From NCBI GenBank assembly GCA_031177555.1, contig JAPSGM010000165.1, positions 1 through 5,037 on the forward strand: a DNA stretch of 5,037 nt, given 5' to 3'. How positions within the stretch are numbered: the first letter of the stretch is position 1; every line of letters begins with the position of its first letter. Source of the stretch: Chloroflexota bacterium. Its GTDB lineage: Bacteria; Chloroflexota; Limnocylindria; QHBO01. Of this stretch, positions 1-5,037 are shown piece after piece. The notes under the pieces were generated by a model. It was not told where the DNA came from. It worked only from the letters and a program-made list of their open reading frames with translations, and ran no database searches. The position numbers and the translations under genes were made by a program.

Positions 1-1
1 A

Positions 2-346
2 TCCGCCATCAGCTACGGGCTGCGCTTCCGGGCCGCCCGCGCGACACGCATCGCCACGCTGGGCATCGGCTACGGCGACGGCTGGCCGCGGGCCCACACC
101 AACAACGGCGTCGCGCTCGTCCGCGGGCGACGCGTGCCGGCGATCGGCACGATCAGCATGGACGGCATCACCGTCGATGTGGGCGATATCGATGATGTAA
201 CCTACGACGACGAGTTCGTCCTGATCGGCGAGCAGGATGGGGCGCGCATCTCGGCCGACGAGGTCGCCGCCGAGCGCCGCACCATCAACTACGAAGTCAC
301 GACCGCCCTCCGCCGACGGCTGCCACGCCTGCACCTCGGAGCGTAG
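2..346 (+). CDS. alr: Alanine racemase, C-terminal part (5' end outside window)
   Basis: This is the last 114 residues of a PLP-dependent alanine racemase, which interconverts L- and D-alanine in the cytoplasm to supply D-Ala for peptidoglycan. The reading frame is open from base 2, so the N-terminal PLP-binding barrel lies outside the window. The visible part is the C-terminal beta domain. It carries GYGDGWPR at fragment residues 23-30, whose Tyr24 corresponds to the family's catalytic tyrosine donated across the dimer. It also has the conserved SMDG segment at 52-55, ISADEVA in the late region, and the terminal TINYEV (94-99) followed by the LPRLHL tail near the usual family end. No frameshift or missing key residue is seen. 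The next gene begins 38 bases downstream on the same strand, so read-through into the following operon is possible. The family call is firm. Confidence 0.95.
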   Translation, partial: SAISYGLRFRAARATRIATLGIGYGDGWPRAHTNNGVALVRGRRVPAIGTISMDGITVDVGDIDDVTYDDEFVLIGEQDGARISADEVAAERRTINYEVTTALRRRLPRLHLGA

Positions 347-357
347 GCAGCGGTCGG
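313..357 (+). other. Imperfect inverted repeat spanning the alr stop codon
   Basis: CCGACGGCTGCC (313-324) can pair with GGCAGCGGTCGG (346-357) at 11 of 12 positions; the one mismatch is G318 with G352. The loop is 21 bases and the alr stop codon (344-346) lies at the loop/3' arm border. No T-run follows, so it is not a classical intrinsic terminator. It could be a weak terminator, an RNA processing site between alr and the macro-domain gene, or chance pairing in GC-rich DNA. Confidence 0.35.
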
Positions 358-384
358 AAGCGGCACGGCGAGGCAACGAGCGAG

Positions 385-930
385 ATGGCCCTCCCGATCG
401 AGATCGATGTCTGGCAGGGGGATATCGCGGAGCTCGAGGTGGACGCGATCCTCGTCCCCGCGAACGAGAGCCTGTTCATGACCACGCGCGTCGGGCGCGC
501 CGTCCGCCTGCGTTCCGGCGAGTCGGTGGAGCGTGACGCCGTGGACCAGGGCCCGGTCGAGCCCGGCACGGCGGTGGTCACCGGGGGCGGCGACCTGGCG
601 GCGCCATACGTGATCCACGTGGTGGGCGTCGGCCACGACCTGCGCCCGGACCTCGAGCGCCTCCGGGAGGCCATCGATGCCGGGCTGCAGCTGGCGTCTC
701 GCCTCGGGCTCGCGCGCCTGGCGGTGGCCCCGGTCGGCACCGAGCACGGCGTATTCGATCTCGATCAGGCCGCCGACGCGCTGGGGGTCGTCCTGTCGGC
801 GCGCGCCGCGGCCGGCGAGGCGTTGCCGGCGTCCCTGGTTGTTGCGGTGAGCGGGCCGGCCGAGGCGGCCGCCTACCGGGCGGCGCTGACCTCTCCGGCC
901 GCGCTGGACGCGCGCGAGGCGGCCACGTGA
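385..930 (+). CDS. Divergent macro-domain protein (putative ADP-ribose binding)
   Basis: This 181-residue protein is essentially one macro domain; such domains bind ADP-ribose or related nucleotides and some hydrolyse ADP-ribosyl esters. Visible family marks are GDI at 12-14, the strand/loop DAILVPAN at 20-27 (family consensus DAIVNAAN, with Asn27 kept), a PGTAVVTGGGDLAAPYVIHVVG-like segment at about 60-81, and a glycine-containing loop APVGTEHG (115-122) where the phosphate-binding loop is expected. It is divergent: the glycine-rich loop that normally follows the NAAN motif is replaced by FMTTRVGRAV (31-40), so hydrolase activity is doubtful. The ATG at 385 puts the GDI motif at the usual distance from the N terminus; a GAGG at 370-373 is a weak, rather distant ribosome site. 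It overlaps the next gene by four bases. The fold call is good; ligand and role are unknown. Confidence 0.8.
   Translation: MALPIEIDVWQGDIAELEVDAILVPANESLFMTTRVGRAVRLRSGESVERDAVDQGPVEPGTAVVTGGGDLAAPYVIHVVGVGHDLRPDLERLREAIDAGLQLASRLGLARLAVAPVGTEHGVFDLDQAADALGVVLSARAAAGEALPASLVVAVSGPAEAAAYRAALTSPAALDAREAAT
916..919 (+). promoter_or_regulatory. Likely ribosome binding site for the 81-aa gene
   Basis: GAGG at 916-919 ends seven bases before the GTG at 927, within the end of the macro-domain gene. This spacing supports the GTG start, which also forms the GTGA stop/start overlap. Confidence 0.4.
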
Positions 931-1172
931 GCGAGGACATCAGCGAGCCGATCGCCCGGGAGCTGGAGCGACGCGGCCTGTCCGCTCCGGCACTGCTGAT
1001 GCTCGAGGCGCACCGGCCGCTGCGCCCGCTGCTGTCGATGGGTGCGACGTTCCTGCTGCCCATCGCGCGCCCTCTGCTCGGACCCGCCGCCACCGCCACG
1101 GCGCGCACGCTCGACGACGAGCGCGCCTACGACCGCCTGCTGCGCCGCCTCCGCCGCGGGGCGCGAGGCTGA
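927..1172 (+). CDS. Small hypothetical protein, 81 aa
   Basis: I do not assign a named family. The protein has a short acidic start (about 1-16), then a proline-punctuated hydrophobic region, SAPALLMLEAHRPLRPLL at 19-36 and ATFLLPIARPLLG at 40-52, and ends in an arginine-rich tail (RLLRRLRRGARG). The hydrophobic part contains Glu27, His29, Arg30 and Arg33, so it looks more like an amphipathic or peripheral membrane segment than a clean transmembrane helix. The LEAHRPL-type segment followed by a hydrophobic stretch resembles small hypothetical proteins I recall from Chloroflexota, but this is memory and not a search. The GTG start overlaps the macro-domain stop as GTGA, and the stop overlaps the next ATG as TGATG. 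That arrangement is the main reason to accept it as a real gene despite its size. Confidence 0.7.
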   Translation: MSEDISEPIARELERRGLSAPALLMLEAHRPLRPLLSMGATFLLPIARPLLGPAATATARTLDDERAYDRLLRRLRRGARG

Positions 1173-2011
1173 TGCCTGACCTGGGGGCCCTGCTCGGCGG
1201 ACTCGTCTCGTTCATCGGGGAGCAGGTCGCGGCCTCGTCCCTGCGCCTCGGTCCGGTGGCCACGGTCACCCTGTTGGGCGTGGTGCTCGTTCTCCTGTCA
1301 CTGGTCGCGCGACCTTCGACCCGCTGGACAGTGCGCGACATCGGCCGCCTCGCGTCGGTTGGGCGGGCCATGGCCCTGGCGGCCGAGTCGGGCACCGTGG
1401 CAGCCCTCTCCCTGGGGACCGCGGGCGTGGCGCGCGCCACGACCGCGCTGGGCCGGATCGAGACCCTGGCCGCCATGCCGATCCTGGGCATCGTGGCGCG
1501 GGCAGCGGCGCGAAGCGGCGTCCCGCTGCGGGTGACGACGAACGACCCGGTGGCGGCCGCAATGGCGGACATGCTGCTGGCCGACGCGCATCGGCGGACC
1601 GAGACGCCGGAGCGGCGCGATCGGTCGACCGCCGAATACGTGGGCGAGGGCCGCGCCACCGCGGCGGCCACCGCGCTCGCGAGCGGCGGCTCGCCGGCCG
1701 CGAACTTCGTGGCGGGCGGGCTGGGCGAGGAGAGCCTGCTGCTGCTTCACGGCGCCAGCCGCGGCGCGGCCTGGACGAGCTTTGGGACGGCGGCGCCGTC
1801 GCAGGCCTCGTCCGTGCTGCTCACCGGCGAGGGGACGATGATCGGCCCGGAGCTGTTCCAGGCCACCAGCGACCACGGCGTCCGGGCGGAGCGGACCGGC
1901 GTGCTCGCCGCGAACCGGCTCATCGGGGCGGCGGTGGCCGTGATCGTCATCGGCTCCGTGCTGGCCTGGGTTGCCGGCGTGGACGTCACCGCGGCACTGG
2001 TGGGCGGCTGA
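1172..2011 (+). CDS. DUF6754-like membrane protein
   Basis: This 279-residue protein resembles the uncharacterised DUF6754 family; no biochemical role is established that I know of. It has a transmembrane helix at about 27-46 and a second at about 250-269, with a soluble middle of about 200 residues. Family-like segments are SVGRAMALAAESGTV (62-76), SLGTAG (80-85), VTTNDP (121-126) followed by an Ala-rich helix MADMLLADAHRR, and MIGPELFQA (223-231) just before the second helix. The positive residues after helix 1 (RPSTRWTVRDIGR) predict the middle domain to be cytoplasmic. The ATG at 1172 overlaps the preceding stop by one base; a GAGG at 1165-1168 is very close to it. The gene sits inside a run of membrane-protein genes that ends in a MutL-like ATPase, suggesting a shared complex. 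Family match is from recalled sequence pattern, so moderate certainty. Confidence 0.7.
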   Translation: MPDLGALLGGLVSFIGEQVAASSLRLGPVATVTLLGVVLVLLSLVARPSTRWTVRDIGRLASVGRAMALAAESGTVAALSLGTAGVARATTALGRIETLAAMPILGIVARAAARSGVPLRVTTNDPVAAAMADMLLADAHRRTETPERRDRSTAEYVGEGRATAAATALASGGSPAANFVAGGLGEESLLLLHGASRGAAWTSFGTAAPSQASSVLLTGEGTMIGPELFQATSDHGVRAERTGVLAANRLIGAAVAVIVIGSVLAWVAGVDVTAALVGG

Positions 2012-2013
2012 GC

Positions 2014-2631
2014 GTGCGGCGCTCTGTCCCGGCCACCGTGGTGGTCGTGGTCGGCCTCCTCCTGCTGGTCAACTACATCGTCATCAACCCGTTGCTGGCG
2101 GGCGCCGCAGAGGCCGTGCTGCGCCTCGTGGTCGTGCTGGCGGCCGGGGCAGCGCTGGCCGGCGGGGTGGCCCTGGTGCACCGGCACGGCGGAGACCTGC
2201 TCCGCGGCCGGGGGGACCGCCTCGGGTCGGCGGTGCTCCTGGCCGGCTTGGCGGCAGTGCCGATCGCCGGCCTCTATCCCGGCTCGCAGGGGGTGGCCGA
2301 CCCCGCGGTGCGCTGGCTGGTGGGCGCATTGCTGGCGCCGCTGATCGCCTCCCTGTTCGCGATGCTGTTCGTCTTCCTGCTGCTGGCCATGCGAGAGGGG
2401 ATGGCGATCCGCTCGCGCCAGGTGACGGTCATGCTGCTCGCCGCCGGGGTGGTGATCGTCCTGCTCCTGCCGCTCGGCGGACAGATCGGCGCGTCACTGG
2501 CGACGGCCGCCGATTGGGCGATGGCCGTGCCCATCGGCGGCGTCTTCCGCGGCCTGCTGATCGGGGTCGCCGTGGTGACCGCCGTGCACGCCGCCCGCGT
2601 CCTGCTGGTGGTCGAGGGCGCCGATGACTGA
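2014..2631 (+). CDS. Multi-pass membrane protein of unknown function
   Basis: This 205-residue protein is strongly hydrophobic, with about six likely membrane segments at roughly 7-25, 32-54, 70-88, 101-125, 137-155 and 172-198. A short basic stretch, LVHRHGGDLLRGRGDR (54-69), separates helices 2 and 3, and another, MREGMAIRSRQ (126-136), separates helices 4 and 5. The end reads IGGVFRGLLIGVAVVTAVHAARVLL, in which a Gly/Arg-marked helix leads into a short acidic tail. No transporter or enzyme motif is recognised. The GTG start lies two bases after the preceding stop; the competing + strand frame beginning at 1971 gives an Arg/Gly-rich product with no membrane pattern and is rejected. The stop overlaps the next ATG by eight bases. 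It is probably a core membrane subunit of the system encoded with its neighbours, which is inference. Confidence 0.8.
   Translation: MRRSVPATVVVVVGLLLLVNYIVINPLLAGAAEAVLRLVVVLAAGAALAGGVALVHRHGGDLLRGRGDRLGSAVLLAGLAAVPIAGLYPGSQGVADPAVRWLVGALLAPLIASLFAMLFVFLLLAMREGMAIRSRQVTVMLLAAGVVIVLLLPLGGQIGASLATAADWAMAVPIGGVFRGLLIGVAVVTAVHAARVLLVVEGADD
2614..2618 (+). promoter_or_regulatory. Likely ribosome binding site for the 2624 gene
   Basis: GAGGG at 2614-2618 lies five bases before the ATG at 2624, inside the end of the preceding gene. It supports this start and the eight-base overlap. Confidence 0.45.
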
Positions 2632-3493
2632 GCGCACGTCGCGCAGGCGCGGCTTCCTTTCGGTGCCGGGGCTGTGGCCGTTCCTCCTCGTCTCCGCTCT
2701 GGCGCTGGGTATCGTGCTCGACGGCGTGATCGGCGGCGACCAGCTGCAGTCGGCGAACCCGGAGGCGGCCCGGGCGGCGGAGATGGCCGCAGCGCTGGAC
2801 GCGCTGCCGGACGGGGCGCTGGTGCTCGTGGCCATGGACCCGGACCTCGGCACCTACCCCGAGATCCGCGGCACCGTGCGGGCCGTGCTGGACGATCTTC
2901 TCGGCCGCGGCGCCCGCCTGGCCCTGGTCAGCTTCACGGCCGAGGGACGTGCCGTCGCCGCCGCCGAGCTGCAGCGGCTCAGAGCGGCCGGCGTGGACCC
3001 CGGGCGGCTGTTCGACCTGGGGTTCGTGGCCGGCGCCGAGGCCGGGCTGGTGCTGTCGGTGACCGACCTGCGGCCGGCGGCCGGCACGGCCCCCGCGAGC
3101 TTCGCGGCGGTGGCGGGCGGGATCGCGGCCTTCGACCTGGCGCTCGTGGTCGGCGGGGTCGATATCGGTCCGCGGACCTGGGCCGAGCAGGTGACCCCGC
3201 GGTTGCCCGACCTGCCGATCGCGGCCGTCGTGCCCACCTTCCTGCATCCCGAGGTGGCGCCGTACCTGCGCACCGGCCAGCTGGTGGCGCTGCTCGGCAC
3301 CTTCCGGGACGACGCGGCGTACCTCCTGGCCGTCGGCGCCCCGAGCGGGGTGCGGGACGCCACCTCGTCCCCCGGCGAGTTGCCGATGCTGCTGGGGCTG
3401 CTGATCGCGCTCGCCTTCATCGGGCGCGCCGTGGCCTCTCACCGGCCGGGCCTGGGCACCGCGGCGGCACGTGAGCCGGAGGAGCCGGCGTGA
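2624..3493 (+). CDS. Membrane-anchored protein with soluble alpha/beta-like domain
   Basis: This 289-residue protein has no family name I can assign. The N terminus is basic (MTERTSRRRG) and is followed by one membrane segment at about 15-35; a second lies at about 252-270, then a short Pro/Glu-rich tail. By the positive-inside rule the 36-250 region should be outside the cytoplasm. That region alternates hydrophobic strands and helices: GALVLVAMDPDLG (64-76), a helix, ARLALVSFTAEG (97-108), a helix, FDLGFVAGAEAG (130-141), FDLALVVGG (170-178), LPIAAVVPTF (197-206), and TGQLVALLGTFRDDAAYLL (217-235). This looks like a Rossmann-type or flavodoxin-type layering, perhaps a binding domain, but no catalytic motif is certain. 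It overlaps both neighbours (8 and 4 bases), so it is probably made in step with the flanking multi-pass proteins. Recalled relatives occur next to DUF6754 genes, unverified. Confidence 0.75.
   Translation: MTERTSRRRGFLSVPGLWPFLLVSALALGIVLDGVIGGDQLQSANPEAARAAEMAAALDALPDGALVLVAMDPDLGTYPEIRGTVRAVLDDLLGRGARLALVSFTAEGRAVAAAELQRLRAAGVDPGRLFDLGFVAGAEAGLVLSVTDLRPAAGTAPASFAAVAGGIAAFDLALVVGGVDIGPRTWAEQVTPRLPDLPIAAVVPTFLHPEVAPYLRTGQLVALLGTFRDDAAYLLAVGAPSGVRDATSSPGELPMLLGLLIALAFIGRAVASHRPGLGTAAAREPEEPA
3478..3484 (+). promoter_or_regulatory. Strong Shine-Dalgarno for the 3490 gene
   Basis: GGAGGAG at 3478-3484 is the best ribosome-binding match seen at a gene start in the window. It ends five bases before the GTG at 3490 (the GGAGG core ends seven bases before). 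It decides the GTG start and shows the downstream gene can recruit ribosomes itself as well as by coupling. Confidence 0.65.
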
Positions 3494-4134
3494 ACGGCCT
3501 GGTCGGGACCGATGTCGCCGGCACCGCCGCCACCTGGGTGGCGGCGGTCATGACCGTGGCGGTCTGGTCATACTTCACCGGTGCCGGCCGCATCTTCCGC
3601 CTGGCGCAATACCTCCTCGCCGGGCTGGCGACGGGCTTCCTGGTGCTCGTGTCGCTCCGCGAGGTCCTCGTGCCGCGGCTCGTCTCGCCGCTTCTTGCCG
3701 ATCCGGCTGGTGACCTGATCCCGTGGATCGGCCTGGCGCTGGTCGGCCTGCTGGTCGGCGCCCGCTGGCTCCCGCCACTGGCCGGCTCGCTGCCGATCGC
3801 GCTGCTGGTGGCGGCCACCACCGCCTTCGCGCTGGGCGGCGCCGTGGTCGGCACGTTGCTGCCGCAGCTCGGCGCCAGCATGCTGCCGCCCGCCCCGCAG
3901 CCGGCGGACCTGGTCAACGGCGCGATCTCGGCGGCGATCACCGGGCTGGTGCTGTTCGGTTTCCTGCACGGCGTCCGGCGCGGACGCGTGGCCGGGCTCG
4001 CCGCGGGGACGGGCCGCTGGCTGCTGCTGGGCGGCATCGGCGGCTGGCTCGGGTTCCTGCTGGTCAGCCGGCTCGCGCTGCTCGTCGACCGGGTGGGGTT
4101 CCTCCTGGGTGATTGGCTGGGGCTGGTCCCGTGA
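3490..4134 (+). CDS. Second multi-pass membrane protein of unknown function
   Basis: This 214-residue protein is hydrophobic, with about six likely membrane segments near 12-30, 40-58, 77-92, 100-122, 146-160 and 176-194. The first is followed by GAGRIFRLAQ (31-40), a basic turn that would sit at the membrane face, and another basic loop, HGVRRGRVAG, is at 160-169. A Pro-rich loop, MLPPAPQPAD (131-140), separates helices 4 and 5. I recognise no transporter signature or metal-binding motif. The GTG start has a strong ribosome site upstream and overlaps the previous stop as GTGA; its own stop overlaps the MutL-like start in the same way. Small size and lack of charged membrane residues fit a structural or scaffold subunit better than a known enzyme, but this is only an inference from composition. 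Confidence 0.8.
   Translation: MNGLVGTDVAGTAATWVAAVMTVAVWSYFTGAGRIFRLAQYLLAGLATGFLVLVSLREVLVPRLVSPLLADPAGDLIPWIGLALVGLLVGARWLPPLAGSLPIALLVAATTAFALGGAVVGTLLPQLGASMLPPAPQPADLVNGAISAAITGLVLFGFLHGVRRGRVAGLAAGTGRWLLLGGIGGWLGFLLVSRLALLVDRVGFLLGDWLGLVP
3523..3555 (+). repeat. Perfect 12-bp inverted repeat plus adjoining 10-bp palindrome
   Basis: ACCGCCGCCACC (3523-3534) and GGTGGCGGCGGT (3537-3548) are exact reverse complements separated by two bases. They run into a second perfect palindrome, GGTCATGACC (3546-3555). Both lie early in the coding region of the 3490 gene and encode part of its first membrane helix. In mRNA the first would form a very stable hairpin about 33 bases after the start codon. 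Function is unknown, and GC-rich Ala/Val/Thr codons could produce it by chance. Confidence 0.5.
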
Positions 4135-5037
4135 CCGAGCCGCTCAGCATGGAGGAGCAGGGCCCGCGCGTCGCGGCCGAGATGACGATGCTGGTCGACG
4201 CCGGATCGGCCTGGACCAAGGCGGCGATCGTGGCGCGCTCCCGCGGCCGATGGCGGCTGGTAGGGCAGGTCTCGCAGCCCACCAGCTGGGGCGAGGACGA
4301 GCTGCGGGCCGCTCTCGTGGCGCGGCTGAGGCCGGTCGCCGACCGACGCGTGGTCGAGCGGCTGGGTGAGCTGCTCAGCTCAGCCCCGCGCATCTCGTGC
4401 CACACGCCGCGGCGCGCCGGTCGGCTGGCGCTGGCGGCGGTCTCCGCCGAGTTGTCCGGGGCATCGGCTCGACGTGCGGCCGAATCGGCGGGCTGGACGA
4501 TCGAGGTCGCCGCCACCGCGGACGACGGAAGGTCGCTGGCGGAGCGGCTGGCGGCGCTGCAGGACGCGGACGTCGACGCGTGGCTCCTGTCCGGCGGCTT
4601 CGACGAGGGACGGGCGGAGCAGGCCCTGGAGATGGCCAGCCTGGTGACGGCCGCCCGCGGCGTCTCCGACGCCCGGGTGATCTGGGCCGGGGCGCGACCC
4701 CTCGCCGACGAGGTGTCGATGCTCTTCGAGGAGGGCGTGGTCGCGGCCGTCGACAACCCGCGGCCCAGCGCCACCCACGAGAACCTGCTGCCCCTGCGGC
4801 ACGCGCTGGAGGACCTGCTCCAGCGGGTCGTGGAGCCGGCGGGCACCCGGCAGCACACGCCGGTGGCCTTCCGCCGCTCGGTCGCGCAGCTGGCGCGGTC
4901 CACGGGCAGACGCATCGCGGGCGTGGACGTCGGCTCCCGCTACCTGACCTGGGCGGTGGCCGACGAGGCGGGACAGGCCGAGAGCCGCGTCTTCGCGGCG
5001 GGTGGCATCGCCGGCGCGCGCCACGCGGCCGGCGGCC
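4131..5037 (+). CDS. MutL/GlmL-like ASKHA ATPase, N-terminal part (3' end outside window)
   Basis: The 302 visible residues resemble the glutamate mutase L (MutL/GlmL) family, actin/Hsp70-fold ATPases thought to help B12-dependent glutamate mutase; this is unrelated to mismatch-repair MutL. The first phosphate motif is clear: LVDAGSAWTKAAIV with Asp23, Ser26, Thr29 and Lys30. A helical segment LALAAVSAELSGASARRAAESAGW, the DVDAWLLSGGFDEGRAEQAL segment and the RVIWAGARPLADEV strand follow in family order, as does VVAAVDNPRPSATHENLLPLRHAL. A second phosphate-like motif, GVDVGSRYLTW (Asp266), stands where the family usually has a GGATTD-type motif, so it is diverged. The GTG at 4131 overlaps the previous stop as GTGA; ATG codons at 4149 and 4182 are alternatives, all before the first motif. 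No mutase genes are visible, so its partner is more likely the adjacent membrane proteins. Family call moderate to good. Confidence 0.75.
   Translation, partial: MTEPLSMEEQGPRVAAEMTMLVDAGSAWTKAAIVARSRGRWRLVGQVSQPTSWGEDELRAALVARLRPVADRRVVERLGELLSSAPRISCHTPRRAGRLALAAVSAELSGASARRAAESAGWTIEVAATADDGRSLAERLAALQDADVDAWLLSGGFDEGRAEQALEMASLVTAARGVSDARVIWAGARPLADEVSMLFEEGVVAAVDNPRPSATHENLLPLRHALEDLLQRVVEPAGTRQHTPVAFRRSVAQLARSTGRRIAGVDVGSRYLTWAVADEAGQAESRVFAAGGIAGARHAAGG

Noticed and set aside
347..384. Promoter for the downstream operon in the alr/macro gap
   Set aside because: The gap is only 38 bases and GC-rich, with no recognisable -35/-10 pair. A promoter inside alr cannot be judged by eye.
940..1671. 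Minus-strand open frame of 243 codons
   Set aside because: It lies opposite the 81-aa and DUF6754-like genes, and its product is Arg/Ser/Ala-rich low-complexity sequence. No supporting start context or neighbours.
1971..2627. Plus-strand frame of 218 codons overlapping the first multi-pass membrane gene
   Set aside because: The product is Arg/Gly/Pro-rich. The alternative frame starting at 2014 gives clear membrane helices and fits the operon junctions.
2429..3442. Long minus-strand open frame of 337 codons
   Set aside because: It is antisense to two well-coupled membrane-protein genes and its product is Arg/Gly/His/Gln-rich with no domain pattern. Long antisense frames are expected in very GC-rich coding DNA.
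2674..3474. Plus-strand frame of 266 codons inside the anchored-protein gene
   Set aside because: It is an out-of-frame shadow, Arg/Gly-rich throughout, fully inside a gene with ordered strands and helices.
4064..4915. Minus-strand open frame of 283 codons
   Set aside because: It is antisense to the MutL-like gene, whose family motifs identify the real coding strand. The product is Ser/Arg-rich without domains.
1..5037. CRISPR array, tRNA/rRNA genes, insertion sequence or attachment site
   Set aside because: No regularly spaced direct repeats, no tRNA-like cloverleaf, no transposase or integrase frame and no terminal repeats were seen. The window is almost wholly protein-coding on one strand.
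4131..5037. DNA mismatch-repair MutL
   Set aside because: The name is shared only. The sequence has an actin/Hsp70-type DxGSxxTK motif and lacks the GHKL-type ATPase motifs of mismatch-repair MutL.

Overview
The window is a very GC-rich, densely coding stretch of bacterial DNA. Every supported gene lies on the + strand and almost all codons end in G or C. The only non-coding gap between genes is 38 bases (347-384). The gene set is a DUF6754-like membrane protein, several small membrane proteins and a MutL/GlmL-like ATPase in tight order. Together with the base composition this suggests a high-GC Chloroflexota (for example a soil or freshwater lineage near Limnocylindria/Ellin6529). That assignment is inference from recalled gene neighbourhoods; a high-GC actinobacterial relative cannot be excluded from the sequence alone.

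Layout. Bases 2-346 are the C-terminal third of alanine racemase (Alr), cut by the left edge. Its stop codon sits inside an imperfect hairpin (313-357). After the short gap, seven genes run without a break to the right edge, and six junctions overlap or nearly abut: a divergent macro-domain protein (385-930), an 81-residue protein (927-1172), a DUF6754-like two-helix membrane protein (1172-2011), a multi-pass membrane protein (2014-2631), a membrane-anchored protein with a soluble alpha/beta-like domain (2624-3493), a second multi-pass membrane protein (3490-4134), and the N-terminal part of a MutL/GlmL-family ASKHA ATPase (4131 to the edge).

How they may work together. The overlaps imply a polycistronic, translationally coupled unit. 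Predicted topology places the middle domain of the DUF6754-like protein in the cytoplasm and the soluble domain of the 2624-3493 product outside. Two polytopic proteins could form the membrane core, and the MutL-like ATPase could act from the cytoplasm. No glutamate mutase subunit genes are visible, so the usual job of MutL (serving a B12-dependent mutase) is not supported here. The most interesting possibility is an uncharacterised ATP-dependent membrane complex. Its function cannot be read from the sequence.
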